DNA from: Romboutsia ilealis
Lineage (GTDB): Bacteria; Bacillota; Clostridia; Peptostreptococcales; Peptostreptococcaceae
Direction of reading: 5' to 3'
Assembly (NCBI RefSeq): GCF_900015215.1
Contig: NZ_LN555523.1
Span: forward strand, 1,802,381 to 1,866,380
DNA length: 64,000 nt
The notes under the pieces are model-generated. The model was given only the letters and a program-made list of their open reading frames with translations. It ran no database searches and had not been told where the DNA came from. The position numbers and the translations under genes were made by a program. This document shows positions 16,889 to 26,445 of the stretch, in pieces; position 1 is the first letter of the stretch; each line of letters opens with the position of its first letter.

Positions 16889-19534
16889 TTACTTAACTTG
16901 TGATTTTAAAACTTCACTTGCATGATTTAAAGCTTCATCAACCTTAGAAACATCTGGCGCACCAGCTTGAGCCATATTAGGTCTTCCTCCACCTTTTCCG
17001 CCAGCAACTTGTGCTATAGCTTTAACTATATTTCCACAGTGAACACCTTTATCTACTGCATCTTTAGTTGATGTAACAACAAGATTTAGCTTATCATCAA
17101 CTATATTAGCAAGTACCACAACACCGCTTACTAATTTATCTCTTAAGTTATCTGCAACTTCTTTTAAAGTATTCATATCCATACCTTCAAATTTAGTAGT
17201 TATTAGATTAACTCCATTTACATCTACTTTAGAATCAAGTACTGAGTCTATTGCTTGTAAGCTCATCTTAGTTTTCATATCATGTAATTCTTTTGATAAT
17301 GATTTATTTTCTTCTATTAGAGAAGTTACTTTTTGAGATAAACTATCTTCTTTAGTTTTTAAGTTTGAACATACATTAGATATTACTTCTTCTTTTTCTT
17401 TTAAGTAATTATAAACTGCTCTACCTGTTATAGCTTCTATTCTTCTAACACCTGCAGCTACTCCACCTTCAGATAATATTTTAAACATACCTATTTGAGA
17501 AGTATTAGTTAAGTGAGTACCTCCACAAAGTTCTATTGAATAGTCTCCCATAGAAACAACTCTTACTTCATCACCATATTTTTCACCGAATAAAGCCATC
17601 GCTCCTTTATTTTTTGCATCATTTATACTCATATTTTCACAAGTTATATTTAAAGATTCAAGTATTACATTATTCACTTTTTCTTCTATAACTTTTAATT
17701 CTTCCTTAGTTATAGCTTCAAAATGAGTTACGTCAAATCTTAATCTTTCTGAAGTAACAAGTGATCCTGCTTGGTTAACGTGATCTCCTAAAACTTCTTT
17801 TAATGCTTTATGAAGTAAGTGCGTAGCACTGTGGTTTCTAGCAGATGCCATTCTTATTTCTTTATCTACTATTGTAGATAATTTTTCTCCAGTATTTATC
17901 ATACCACTTTTTACTAATCCTATATGCTTAATAGTATTGTTAGCACCTTTTTTAGTATCTATTACTTCAACTACTATATCTTCATTTTTATTTACTAAAA
18001 GTCCAGCATCCCCAGCTTGTCCCCCACCTTCTGGGTAGAATGTAGTTTGATCTAATACGACAACAACTTTATCTCCAGCTACAGCTGACTCTACTATTTC
18101 ATTATCTTTAACTATAGCTTTTATTATTCCTGAATTTTCTAACTCATTATATCCTTCAAAAGTACTTGCTACTGAAGAGTCTAGTTTTGATAATGGATCT
18201 TCTTTCCAACTTTCTCCATCCATATTTCCTCTAGCGCTTCTAGCTCTTTCTCTTTGTTTATTCATTTCTTCGTTGAAAGCTTCTTCATCTATTGATAAAT
18301 GCTCTTCCTCTAATATTTCTTTTGTTAAGTCTACTGGGAATCCATAAGTGTCATATAATTTAAATGCATTTTCTCCACTTAAAGTAGTTTCTCCATTTTT
18401 CTTTAACTGTGCTATATAAGAAGCTAATATTTCCATACCTTGCTCTATAGTTTCATTGAACTTTTCTTCTTCTATTCTTATAACTTTTTTGATATAGTTT
18501 TCTTTTTCTACTAATTCTGGATAAGCTTCTCCACTTACTTTTATAACTTCATCAACTAATTTATATAAGAAGTTTTCTTTTATTCCTAATAATTTACCAT
18601 GACGTGCTGCTCTTCTTAATAATCTTCTAAGAACATATCCTCTACCTTCATTTGATGGTAATACTCCATCTGCAACTAAGAAACTTACAGCTCTTATATG
18701 GTCAGTTATTATTCTTATTGATACGTCAGTTTTTCCACCTTTTCCGTATTTAACACCAGCCATATTTTCAACAGTATTTAATATATGCTTTATAGTATCT
18801 ACGTCAAATATTGTATCAACACCTTGCATTATACAAGCCATTCTTTCTAGACCCATTCCTGTATCTATATTTTTATGTTCTAATTGTCCGTAGTTACCTT
18901 CTTCATCTCTATCAAATTGAGTAAATACATGGTTCCAGAATTCTAAATATCTATCACAGTCACATCCTGGTTTACAGTCTGGATTATCACATCCATATTC
19001 TTCTCCTCTATCGAAGTATAATTCTGAACATGGTCCACAAGGCCCTATACCTATCTCCCAAAAGTTATCATCTTTTCCAAGTCTAACTATTCTCTCTTTT
19101 GGTATCTTTATTTGATTTTCCCATATTTCAAAAGCTTCATCATCTTCTTCATATACAGTTACCCATACTTTTTCTTGAGGTATATTTAAGTGTTGTGTAA
19201 CAAACTCCCATCCCCAAGTTATAGACTGCTCTTTGAAGTAGTCTCCAAATGAAAAGTTACCTAACATTTCAAAGAAAGTACCATGTCTAGCAGTCTTTCC
19301 TACATTTTCTATATCTCCTGTTCTTATACACTTTTGGCAAGTCGTCATTCTAACGCTTGGTGGAACTTCTACACCTGCAAAGTAATTTTTAAGCGGAGCC
19401 ATACCTGAGTTTATAAGTAATAAACTTTTATCATTGTGTGGTACTAAAGAAGCACTTTCTTTTAAGTAGTGATCCTTAGATTCAAAGAATTTTAAAAATT
19501 TACTTCTAATTTCATTTAATCCCATTTGTTGCAT
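16889..19534 (-). CDS. alaS: Alanyl-tRNA synthetase
   Basis: AlaRS charges tRNA-Ala. At 881 residues it is full length: class II core at the N-terminus (LNEIRSKFLKFFESKDH, GTFFEMLGNFSFGDYFK), the tRNA-recognition domain, the editing domain with zinc motif HSATHLLHKAL and CGGTH, and the C-terminal oligomerisation domain ending in GGKGGGRPNMAQAG. An added Cys-rich loop (CDNPDCKPGCDCDR) lies in the aminoacylation domain. ATG follows GGAGG at nine bases. Expression is controlled by the T-box leader at 19691-19965. Confidence 0.97.
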   Translation of the reverse strand: MQQMGLNEIRSKFLKFFESKDHYLKESASLVPHNDKSLLLINSGMAPLKNYFAGVEVPPSVRMTTCQKCIRTGDIENVGKTARHGTFFEMLGNFSFGDYFKEQSITWGWEFVTQHLNIPQEKVWVTVYEEDDEAFEIWENQIKIPKERIVRLGKDDNFWEIGIGPCGPCSELYFDRGEEYGCDNPDCKPGCDCDRYLEFWNHVFTQFDRDEEGNYGQLEHKNIDTGMGLERMACIMQGVDTIFDVDTIKHILNTVENMAGVKYGKGGKTDVSIRIITDHIRAVSFLVADGVLPSNEGRGYVLRRLLRRAARHGKLLGIKENFLYKLVDEVIKVSGEAYPELVEKENYIKKVIRIEEEKFNETIEQGMEILASYIAQLKKNGETTLSGENAFKLYDTYGFPVDLTKEILEEEHLSIDEEAFNEEMNKQRERARSARGNMDGESWKEDPLSKLDSSVASTFEGYNELENSGIIKAIVKDNEIVESAVAGDKVVVVLDQTTFYPEGGGQAGDAGLLVNKNEDIVVEVIDTKKGANNTIKHIGLVKSGMINTGEKLSTIVDKEIRMASARNHSATHLLHKALKEVLGDHVNQAGSLVTSERLRFDVTHFEAITKEELKVIEEKVNNVILESLNITCENMSINDAKNKGAMALFGEKYGDEVRVVSMGDYSIELCGGTHLTNTSQIGMFKILSEGGVAAGVRRIEAITGRAVYNYLKEKEEVISNVCSNLKTKEDSLSQKVTSLIEENKSLSKELHDMKTKMSLQAIDSVLDSKVDVNGVNLITTKFEGMDMNTLKEVADNLRDKLVSGVVVLANIVDDKLNLVVTSTKDAVDKGVHCGNIVKAIAQVAGGKGGGRPNMAQAGAPDVSKVDEALNHASEVLKSQVK

Positions 19535-19690
19535 CTTAAATTTCCTCCTGTTTATATATATCTTTTGTTTTTAATTCTAAATTTACTTTTACTTTAACTA
19601 TTCAGTAAATTAAACCATTTGTATAATAAAATACATAAGGCTCATTATTAAAATTTAGCAATTGGAATTTATAAATAAATTCTGTATAAT

Positions 19691-19965
19691 AAAAAAACCC
19701 GCGCCTATAAAAACTTATAGGGGCGAGGATTATATTCGCGGTACCACCCTAATTATCACAATAAATTATGACATCTTCGGAAAACCTTAGCTATAACGGA
19801 ACTACCGTCAATCCATACTATTACTTCAGAATTGATACTCAAAGACTGCTTCAACTATTCTATTCTAAGGGGCTTCCACCAATCCCCTCTCTCTGTAAGA
19901 CATCAAATAGTTTACTATTTCTTATCTCTGTATTTAATAAATTTAATTTTATACTTATAATATAA
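19691..19965 (-). promoter_or_regulatory. T-box leader (alanine) of alaS
   Basis: The T-box sequence AGGGTGGTACCGCG lies on the minus strand at 19737-19750, followed by a strong terminator (CCCGCGCCTATAA / TTATAGGGGCGAGG on the plus strand, 19698-19728, then seven U on the minus strand). Stem I features are present upstream: an AGAGAG/GGTGG apical region and TTGAAGCAGTC on the 3' side, where GCA (19847-19849) would be the alanine specifier. Uncharged tRNA-Ala should stabilise the antiterminator and switch alaS on. Confidence 0.92.
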
Positions 19966-20054
19966 ACTTTAAATTATATTTTAACTATATATGTTATATT
20001 ACTAAATTTTGTGTAATTAATCAATAGTATAAATTATATTGATTTTTAATTTTA

Positions 20055-21131
20055 TTAGCAGATTATTCCTCCACCAACCACAACATCTCCATTATACATT
20101 ACAACAGATTGACCTTTAGTTATCGCCCTTTGAGGTTCATCAAATACTAGTTTTATCTTATTATCATCTAATTTGTATAATGTAGCTGGAGATGGCTTAG
20201 CCGAATATCTTATTTTAGCTTCTACTCTAACCGGTTCTGTTATTTCATCAAATGCTATAAGATTAACATCTTTTGCTATAACAACTTTATTAAATAAATC
20301 CTCATTATCTCCTAATACTACAGTGTTTTTCTTAGCATTTATATCAACAACAAACATAGGTTTTCCAAAAGCTATACCTAAGCCTTTTCTTTGACCTATA
20401 GTATAGTTTACTATACCTTTATGTTTTCCTAAAACATTACCTTTAGTATCTACAAAATAGCCTTCTTCAATTCTTTTTTTAGAATGTTTTTTAACGTATC
20501 CAGCATAATCATTATCTTTTACAAAGCATATTTCTTGACTATCTGGCTTATTATGCACATCTATTCCTATTTCTTTTGCTATTTCTCTTACCCTTTCCTT
20601 TTCATAGTCACCTATAGGAAGTAATGTATGTTCTAACTGTTCTTGAGTTAAATTATATAGCGCATAAGTTTGATCTTTCTTATCTGTAACAGACTTTTTA
20701 AGCAGGTACCTTCCTGTTTTTTCATCCTTTTCTATTTTAGCATAATGCCCTGTAGCTACATAATCACATCCTATTTGGCGAGCTTTGTTAAAGAAGTCAT
20801 CAAATTTTATATGCTTATTGCAAGCTATACAAGGATTTGGAGTTCTACCATTTAAATACTCATCTATAAATGGCTCTATTACTTTTTGTTTAAATACATC
20901 ACTAAAATTTAATACATAAAAAGGTATACCTATTCTATCTGCAACTCTTCTTGCATCTTCAACAGCAGCTAATGAACAACATCCACCTTCGTTCTCTATA
21001 AGTTCATCATCATCATCTTGCCATAGCTTCATAGTAACCCCTATTACATCATATCCTTGCTCTTTTAAAAGATATGCTGCAACAGAACTATCTACTCCAC
21101 CACTCATACCGATCATTACTCTTTTTTTCAT
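20055..21131 (-). CDS. mnmA: tRNA-specific 2-thiouridylase MnmA
   Basis: MnmA thiolates U34 of tRNA-Lys, -Glu and -Gln using sulfur from a cysteine desulfurase. The 358-residue protein has the PP-loop [13 protein letters not shown] at residue 9, the catalytic cysteines in [14 protein letters not shown] and SQEICFV, then DFLNK-like tRNA-binding regions and a C-terminal beta-barrel. Start follows GAAGGTGACG. The cysteine desulfurase iscS and scaffold iscU lie upstream in the same direction, a natural sulfur supplier. A weak terminator-like hairpin separates them, so co-transcription is uncertain. Confidence 0.96.
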   Translation of the reverse strand: MKKRVMIGMSGGVDSSVAAYLLKEQGYDVIGVTMKLWQDDDDELIENEGGCCSLAAVEDARRVADRIGIPFYVLNFSDVFKQKVIEPFIDEYLNGRTPNPCIACNKHIKFDDFFNKARQIGCDYVATGHYAKIEKDEKTGRYLLKKSVTDKKDQTYALYNLTQEQLEHTLLPIGDYEKERVREIAKEIGIDVHNKPDSQEICFVKDNDYAGYVKKHSKKRIEEGYFVDTKGNVLGKHKGIVNYTIGQRKGLGIAFGKPMFVVDINAKKNTVVLGDNEDLFNKVVIAKDVNLIAFDEITEPVRVEAKIRYSAKPSPATLYKLDDNKIKLVFDEPQRAITKGQSVVMYNGDVVVGGGIIC

Positions 21132-21265
21132 TTCGTCACCTTCTCTTTGGAATTTGCTTATATCTTTTTTATTATATATATTTTATCTTATTTTTTAAAG
21201 ACTAAACTTATTTATGTCTAACATCTATATATTAATTTAAAAATTATCATATCTTTTAAATTAAT

Positions 21266-21299
21266 ATATCCCTCTTAAGCAGTTACCTAAAAGGGATAT
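21266..21299 (-). terminator. Candidate terminator after iscU
   Basis: ATATCCCT / AGGGATAT forms an 8-bp stem around an 18-base loop downstream of iscU. The U-tract is interrupted, so this is only a candidate. Confidence 0.45.
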
Positions 21300-21333
21300 T
21301 TATATACTATTTATTAAATTTCAGTTTTTAAAA

Positions 21334-21789
21334 TTACATTTCCTCTTCTTCTATATCATGATGATGATCATGATCATCATCTATAACAACGCCATCTAAT
21401 TCTGGTATGTGTATATTATTCTTTTTAGAGTAATCTATTAAAGCCGCTTTTATCGCTTGCTCAGCTAAAACTGAACAGTGCATTTTTACTGGTGGTAAAC
21501 CATCTAAAGCTTCTGCAACTGCTTTGTTAGTTACAGCTAATGCTTCATGTATAGTTTTCCCTTTTACCATTTCAGTAGCCATTGATGAACTTGCTATAGC
21601 AGATCCACATCCAAAAGTTTTAAATTTAACATCATTTATAACTTGAGTTTCTGGATCTATATCAAGATATATTCTCATTATATCTCCACACTTAGCGTTT
21701 CCAACTTCACCTATACCACTTGCATTTTCTATTTCTCCAACATTTTTTGGATTCATGAAATGTTCCATTACTTTATCACTGTATTGCAT
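21334..21789 (-). CDS. iscU: Fe-S cluster scaffold IscU/NifU-like
   Basis: The scaffold on which [2Fe-2S] clusters are built. The product keeps the three cysteine ligands (GNAKCGD, KTFGCGSAIASSS, KMHCSVLAEQA) and the conserved start YSDKVMEHFMNPKNVGEI. An unusual extra C-terminal tail is acidic and His-rich (DDDHDHHHDIEEEE), which could bind metal. It starts after AAGGAGG, 47 bases downstream of iscS, in the usual iscR-iscS-iscU order. Length 151 is longer than the usual core only because of the tail. Confidence 0.93.
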   Translation of the reverse strand: MQYSDKVMEHFMNPKNVGEIENASGIGEVGNAKCGDIMRIYLDIDPETQVINDVKFKTFGCGSAIASSSMATEMVKGKTIHEALAVTNKAVAEALDGLPPVKMHCSVLAEQAIKAALIDYSKKNNIHIPELDGVVIDDDHDHHHDIEEEEM

Positions 21790-21836
21790 ATTCTTATCCT
21801 CCTTAATTCCTTAATTATATTATTAGCTCCGTGCTA

Positions 21837-23021
21837 TTATTTTTGTTTTATTACAGCATCATATAAAGGAGACATCATTCTTAATCTCTCTATAACTGCT
21901 GGTAATTTTTCTATTATATAGTCTATATCATCTTCTGTTGTAAAATCACCTATTGAAAGTCTTAATGACCCATGTGCTATCTCATGAGGTAATCCTATAG
22001 CCATTAAAACATGTGATGGATCAAGTGATCCTGATGTACAAGCTGATCCACTTGATGCAGCAATACCTAACATATCTAACATCAATAATATTCCTTCCCC
22101 TTCTATAAATTCAAATGAGAAGTTAACATTTCCTGGTAATCTATCTTCTAAGCTACCATTTACTCTTGTGTAAGGTATCTTTTCAAGTATTCCATCTATT
22201 AATTTAGTTCTTAAAGATGTAAGTCTCTCAATATGCTCATCCATATTAGTTTTAGCAAGTTCTGCTGCTTTTCCATATCCAACTATAGATGGCATATTCT
22301 CAGTACCAGCTCTTCTTCTTCTTTCTTGCGCTCCACCATGAACGAAAGAATGAAGTTTTGTACCAGTTTTTATATATAAAGCACCTATTCCTTTAGGACC
22401 ATATATCTTATGTGAAGACATACTCATTAAATCTACATTTAATTCTTTAACATCTATTGGCACATTACCTGCTGCTTGAACAGCATCCGTATGGAATAAT
22501 ACATTGTGCTTTTTAGCTATTTCACCAATTTCTTTTATTGGTTGTATTGTTCCTATTTCGTTATTTGCAAACATTATACTTATCAGTATAGTAGTATCTT
22601 TTATTGCTTTTTCAAGTTCATCTAATTTAACTCTACCTTCAGCATCAACATCTAAATAAGTTACTTCAAATCCATGATGTTTTTCTAAATATTCACATAT
22701 ATGAAGCACTCCATGATGCTCTATTTTAGATGTTATTATATGATTTCCTTTACTTCTATGCGCAAAAGCAACACCTTCTATCGCCCAGTTATCACTTTCT
22801 GTTCCACCAGCTGTAAAGTATATTTCATTAGGCTTTGCATTTATAAGATTAGCTACTTGCCCTCTAGCTTTATCTAAAGCAGTTTTTGCTTCTCTTCCGA
22901 ATGTATGAAAACTAGATGCGTTTCCAAAGTTTTCTGTAAAATATGGCATCATTTCATCTAGAACTTCTTTTTTCACAGGAGTTGTCGCAGAATAATCCAT
23001 ATATAATCTTCTTTTTTCCAT
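21837..23021 (-). CDS. iscS: Cysteine desulfurase IscS
   Basis: A PLP enzyme that takes sulfur from cysteine for Fe-S clusters and tRNA thiolation. The 394-residue protein has the start LYMDYSATTPVKKEVLDEMM, TAGGTESDNWAI, the PLP lysine in MSSHKIYGPKGIGALY and the catalytic Cys loop ASSGSACTSGSLDPSHVL. It lies 18 bases downstream of iscR and upstream of iscU, forming the Isc operon; no hscBA, fdx or iscA follows, which is usual for Clostridia. Start follows AGGGAG. Confidence 0.95.
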   Translation of the reverse strand: MEKRRLYMDYSATTPVKKEVLDEMMPYFTENFGNASSFHTFGREAKTALDKARGQVANLINAKPNEIYFTAGGTESDNWAIEGVAFAHRSKGNHIITSKIEHHGVLHICEYLEKHHGFEVTYLDVDAEGRVKLDELEKAIKDTTILISIMFANNEIGTIQPIKEIGEIAKKHNVLFHTDAVQAAGNVPIDVKELNVDLMSMSSHKIYGPKGIGALYIKTGTKLHSFVHGGAQERRRRAGTENMPSIVGYGKAAELAKTNMDEHIERLTSLRTKLIDGILEKIPYTRVNGSLEDRLPGNVNFSFEFIEGEGILLMLDMLGIAASSGSACTSGSLDPSHVLMAIGLPHEIAHGSLRLSIGDFTTEDDIDYIIEKLPAVIERLRMMSPLYDAVIKQK

Positions 23022-23038
23022 TTTCTTCGTCTCCCTAT

Positions 23039-23488
23039 CTATTTTATAATTAAATTTGTTATATCATTATCTAATATATTTTTATTATGATCATCTATCA
23101 TATCTTGAAGAGTTATAGAATTTATTACATCTTCTATACCCTTTTTCATTTTTTCCCATACAACTTTTGTTACGCATTTACCAGAATTTTCACATATATC
23201 TTCATCTAGCACACAATCTGATAGCGAAACAGGCCCTTCAAGTACTACTAATATATCACCTACCGTTATATCTTTAGGTTCTTTCGATAATAAATATCCG
23301 CCTTGAGATCCTCTAACACTTGTAACTAAACCAGATTTTTTTAGAGATGAAAATATTTGTTCTAAATATTGTTCTGATATATTTTGCTTACTAGCTATAT
23401 TTTTTAGGGGGATAGGACTATTACCCTGATTTAATGATAATTGAAACATCGCTTTAAGTCCATATCTACCCTTTGTGGATAATTTCAT
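23039..23488 (-). CDS. iscR: Rrf2 family regulator IscR
   Basis: A winged-helix repressor of Fe-S assembly genes. MKLSTKGRYGLKAMFQLSLN and KQNISEQYLEQIFSSLKKSG are the Rrf2 DNA-binding pattern, and the cysteines of LSDCVLDEDICENSGKCVT (three Cys) match the [2Fe-2S] ligands of IscR. ATG 23486-23488 follows AAGGGTGAT. It heads the iscR-iscS-iscU operon, and ACTAGG boxes overlap the promoter, so it likely represses its own operon when it holds (or lacks) a cluster. CymR is less likely because of the three Cys. Confidence 0.9.
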   Translation of the reverse strand: MKLSTKGRYGLKAMFQLSLNQGNSPIPLKNIASKQNISEQYLEQIFSSLKKSGLVTSVRGSQGGYLLSKEPKDITVGDILVVLEGPVSLSDCVLDEDICENSGKCVTKVVWEKMKKGIEDVINSITLQDMIDDHNKNILDNDITNLIIK

Positions 23489-23525
23489 ATTCATCACCCT
23501 TTACACCGAATTATAATCCGTACTA

Positions 23526-23613
23526 TTTTACTAGGTATTATCTTCAACATAATTTTATTATACCCTAGTAAATTTGTCAAGATTGAATTCATAGGTCTTT
23601 ACTAGGAATTTAA
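23526..23613 (-). promoter_or_regulatory. iscR promoter with three ACTAGG boxes
   Basis: On the minus strand TTGACA (23575-23580) and TAAAAT (23552-23557) are 17 bases apart. Three related boxes lie here: TTTTACTAGGTATTA at 23526-23540, an inverted one with CCTAGTAAA at 23557-23573, inside the promoter spacer, and CTTTACTAGGAATTT at 23597-23611. Placement at and around the promoter suits autorepression by the Rrf2 protein. Confidence 0.7.
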
Positions 23614-23873
23614 TATATTATATATATACCATATTAGATGATTTTTAATCTTAATTTTTATATTTTCTATTATTTTATATTAACCACATTGTAAATTTAA
23701 TGAATCTATTTATAAACATGTATAAGTATTCCCTTCATTTAATTAATAAATACAAAAGTTTCTATTTTATATTTTTATAAATGTAATTACATTTTATTTC
23801 GTAACGCTTATTAGTGATATGACTCATTGTGAAATAATTTTATTATTTAAATTTGATTATTAAATCGAATCAG

Positions 23874-24587
23874 AACCACCCGTAAAACGGGTGGTTTGCT
23901 CTACGCCTATAAGGCTTTGTTTCTGGCTGTGCTGCTCGCACACTGAACGGTTTGCCAACCGCATACTATTACTAACTGCACCTAAAGGTGCTTATTTTTT
24001 TGCTTTATTTACTGGCTCACCCGTAAACGGGTCAATATATTCCTTTAAACTCATTTGTTCATGAATTATATCCTCTTGTATTTGATTTTTTATATATTCT
24101 TCAATTGCCTTTTTATTTCTTCCAACTGTATCAACATAATACCCTTTACACCAAAACTGTCTATTTCCATATTTATACTTTAAATTTGCATGTCTATCAA
24201 ATATCATCAGTGAACTTTTTCCTTTCAGATAACCCATAAATTGAGATACACTAAGTTTTGGTGGTATACTTACAAGCATGTGTATATGATCTTTACATGC
24301 ATTTGCTTCAATTATCTCAACACCTTTATGATCACAAAGTTTTCTTAATATAACACCAATATCAGACTTTATTTTTCCATAAATAATCTGCCTTCTATAC
24401 TTTGGTGCAAAAACTATATGATATTTACAATTCCATTTGCTATGTGCTAAACTATTATTGTCCATTATCGGACACACCTCCTTAAATTTTATAGTTTTGG
24501 TCGGCAAACCTACTATAATTTTATGGAGGTTTTTTTATTTCTACTCATAGCTAAAAGCTTTTTAGAACCACAGGTATAACCTGTGGT
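23874..24587 (-). mobile_element. IS200/IS605-family element (tnpA only)
   Basis: Two terminal hairpins bound a single Y1 transposase gene. Right end: AACCACCCGT / ACGGGTGGTT (10-bp stem, 23874-23896). Left end: ACCACAGGT / ACCTGTGGT (9-bp stem, 24567-24587). Both are followed by GGTTCT in the tnpA direction. No tnpB is present. Subterminal GGTTTGCCraCC motifs occur near both ends. It sits between the ROK gene terminator and the iscR promoter and breaks no gene. Confidence 0.85.
23992..24465 (-). CDS. tnpA: IS200/IS605 family transposase TnpA (Y1 HuH)
   Basis: The enzyme nicks and joins single-stranded ends of the element. The 157-residue product carries the HuH motif in CKDHIHMLVSIPP and the catalytic Tyr region QFWCKGYYVDTVGRN, with the usual start KWNCKYHIVFAPKYRRQIIYG shortened at the edges. 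I chose ATG 24463-24465 about a dozen bases after AGGAGG. A hairpin upstream (TTATAGT / ACTATAA, 24489-24518) resembles the 5'UTR structures that limit IS200 transposase translation. The gene looks intact. A GCACC/GGTGC hairpin follows its stop. Confidence 0.93.
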   Translation of the reverse strand: MDNNSLAHSKWNCKYHIVFAPKYRRQIIYGKIKSDIGVILRKLCDHKGVEIIEANACKDHIHMLVSIPPKLSVSQFMGYLKGKSSLMIFDRHANLKYKYGNRQFWCKGYYVDTVGRNKKAIEEYIKNQIQEDIIHEQMSLKEYIDPFTGEPVNKAKK

Positions 24588-24602
24588 ATTCCTAATACAA
24601 AA

Positions 24603-24638
24603 ATAGATAGTAATATCTTTAAAGATACTATTATCTAT
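24603..24638 (-). terminator. Terminator after the ROK kinase gene
   Basis: An imperfect inverted repeat (ATAGATAGTAATATCTTT / AAAGATACTATTATCTAT) followed on the minus strand by five U. It lies 15 bases from the IS200 left hairpin. Confidence 0.65.
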
Positions 24639-24690
24639 GTTTTTAAAGTTTATCAGTATGTAGATTTTTCAATTTTAGTATTTTTAGAAT

Positions 24691-25623
24691 TTACAAAGCG
24701 GATGCACCTATTATACCTGCATCATTTTTAAATTTTGCTATAACAATATCTCCAATTTTTGTCTGTTTAAGAGGAAGATGCTTTTTTACTTCTTCTGATA
24801 AACCATCTAAAATTATATCACTAGCATTAGAAACTCCACCGCCTACTGATATAACTGCTGGATCTATAAAATTAACTATATTTCCTATTCCCATAGCTAA
24901 ATATTTTTTAAATCTATTTATAATTTCAACTGCTACTTGGTCATTTTCTTTATATGCATCAAATACCATCTTAGCAGTTATATTTTCTAAAGTATTTTTG
25001 CACATATCTCTTATTATAGTATTTCTACCTTCTTGTAATAATTTCTGTGCATATTTTATTATAGCTGTAGCTGAACAGAAAGTTTCAAAGCATCCATTAT
25101 TTCCACAATTGCAATCATAATAATTAGTAGCAACCATAGTATGACCAATCTCAGCACCTATTCCATTTGAACCCGTTATTAATTTGCCATCTATAACTAT
25201 ACCTCCGCCTATTCCTGTTCCCAATGTTATCATAACTCCACTATTATAACCTTTCATACTTCCATAAACATACTCAGCAAGTGCTGCCACATTTGCGTCA
25301 TTACCTGCACGTACAATAGTTCCTTTTAAGCGTTCTTGTAACTTAGGTATTATTGATGCATTTTCAAGACCTATATTAACACAGGTTACTCTACCTTCGT
25401 TTGTAACAACCCCTGGAAATCCTATGCCTATTGAATCTATATTATTTATATCTAATTCACATTTAGCTAACAACTTATTAACTAATTCAGTTATATCGTC
25501 TATAATATTATCTAAACCACCAGATTGATTAGTTTCTTTAACTTCTCTTTGAATGATTTCCCCATTAGCCACAATACCTGCTTTTATACTCATTCCACCT
25601 ATATCAATTCCTATTTTATACAT
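24691..25623 (-). CDS. ROK family sugar kinase, probable glucokinase
   Basis: The product begins MYKIGIDIGGMSIKAGIV, an ATP-binding ROK start. It has GIGFPGVVTNEGRVTCVNIG, the catalytic region NDANVAALAEYVYGS, GTGIGGGIVIDGKL, and the ROK zinc signature CNCGNNGCFETFCS. These fit glucokinases of Gram-positive type (about 310 residues), but some ROK kinases use other hexoses or N-acetylmannosamine. ATG 25621-25623 was chosen because GGGAGG lies just before it. It is 51 bases downstream of a GNAT gene. Confidence 0.82.
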   Translation of the reverse strand: MYKIGIDIGGMSIKAGIVANGEIIQREVKETNQSGGLDNIIDDITELVNKLLAKCELDINNIDSIGIGFPGVVTNEGRVTCVNIGLENASIIPKLQERLKGTIVRAGNDANVAALAEYVYGSMKGYNSGVMITLGTGIGGGIVIDGKLITGSNGIGAEIGHTMVATNYYDCNCGNNGCFETFCSATAIIKYAQKLLQEGRNTIIRDMCKNTLENITAKMVFDAYKENDQVAVEIINRFKKYLAMGIGNIVNFIDPAVISVGGGVSNASDIILDGLSEEVKKHLPLKQTKIGDIVIAKFKNDAGIIGASAL

Positions 25624-25674
25624 CTTTTCCTCCCAAATTATTATATATATCAATTATATAATATTGCTATAATT

Positions 25675-26445
25675 TTATCTATAGTATATACCCCAATAAC
25701 CTTTTTCTTTAAATCCCAGTTTATTATATATTCTTCCTGCTTCTATATTATCATAAAATAAACATGGAATTTTATTTTCATTTATTATTTCATTACATAT
25801 CTTTACTATACACTTTGTAGCTAGACCTCTATTTCTAAAATTTGGATGGGTTCCTACTCCAACTATCATTGCATGAGTTCTAGTTTCTAATGTACTTTTT
25901 GCCATAGCCACTACTTTTTTATTTATTTCTATGCAATATCCTCTCCCTGTTCTAAGTCCACTTTTTATACTTTCTATAGTAGTATTTTCAAATTCATCAA
26001 TATCTCCATATAATTTAGCTACCTTACTTATATTTCCAAATCTTATCTTTTTAGGCTTTAAACCTATTTCTATATCATTTAGTTTGCTCGGATCATCAAG
26101 AACACAAAACTTAACTATTCTTTTGCGATTTACACCTATTTTCCCTTCTAATTTTTGTAAAACATCTAGTTTGCCACTTATCTCTATATAGTTTAGGCTA
26201 TTTATAAGATTTGCAAATCCATCTATATTAAATTTCCCTCGCGAGTAAAATATAAGATATTCAAAGTACCTCAATAACACTCCTTCTATATGTCCTTTTT
26301 TATCTATCCCTGCCCATATATCTAGAAAATAATTATCATATCCATATCGTTCTATATCACCTATTATAAACAAGTTAAAGTCAGGCTCTCTTTTTAAGTA
26401 GTTAATAACCTTGCTATGATAGGTATCATCCACCTTTATAATCAT
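25675..26445 (-). CDS. GNAT family N-acetyltransferase with N-terminal extension
   Basis: A 256-residue two-part protein. Residues 1-130 are an N-terminal domain (REPDFNLFIIGDIERYG...) that often precedes GNAT domains and may itself be GNAT-like. The C-terminal half has the acetyl-CoA motif VGTHPNFRNRGLATKCI followed by NIAGRIYNKLGF-type ending (here NIEAGRIYNKLGFKEKG). The substrate is unknown. ATG follows GGGGG. It is probably co-transcribed with the ROK kinase downstream, which does not reveal its role. Confidence 0.8.
   Translation of the reverse strand: MIIKVDDTYHSKVINYLKREPDFNLFIIGDIERYGYDNYFLDIWAGIDKKGHIEGVLLRYFEYLIFYSRGKFNIDGFANLINSLNYIEISGKLDVLQKLEGKIGVNRKRIVKFCVLDDPSKLNDIEIGLKPKKIRFGNISKVAKLYGDIDEFENTTIESIKSGLRTGRGYCIEINKKVVAMAKSTLETRTHAMIVGVGTHPNFRNRGLATKCIVKICNEIINENKIPCLFYDNIEAGRIYNKLGFKEKGYWGIYYR

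Noticed and set aside
19768..19965. 65-residue plus-strand ORF
   Set aside because: It covers the T-box leader of alaS; RNA structure explains the sequence.
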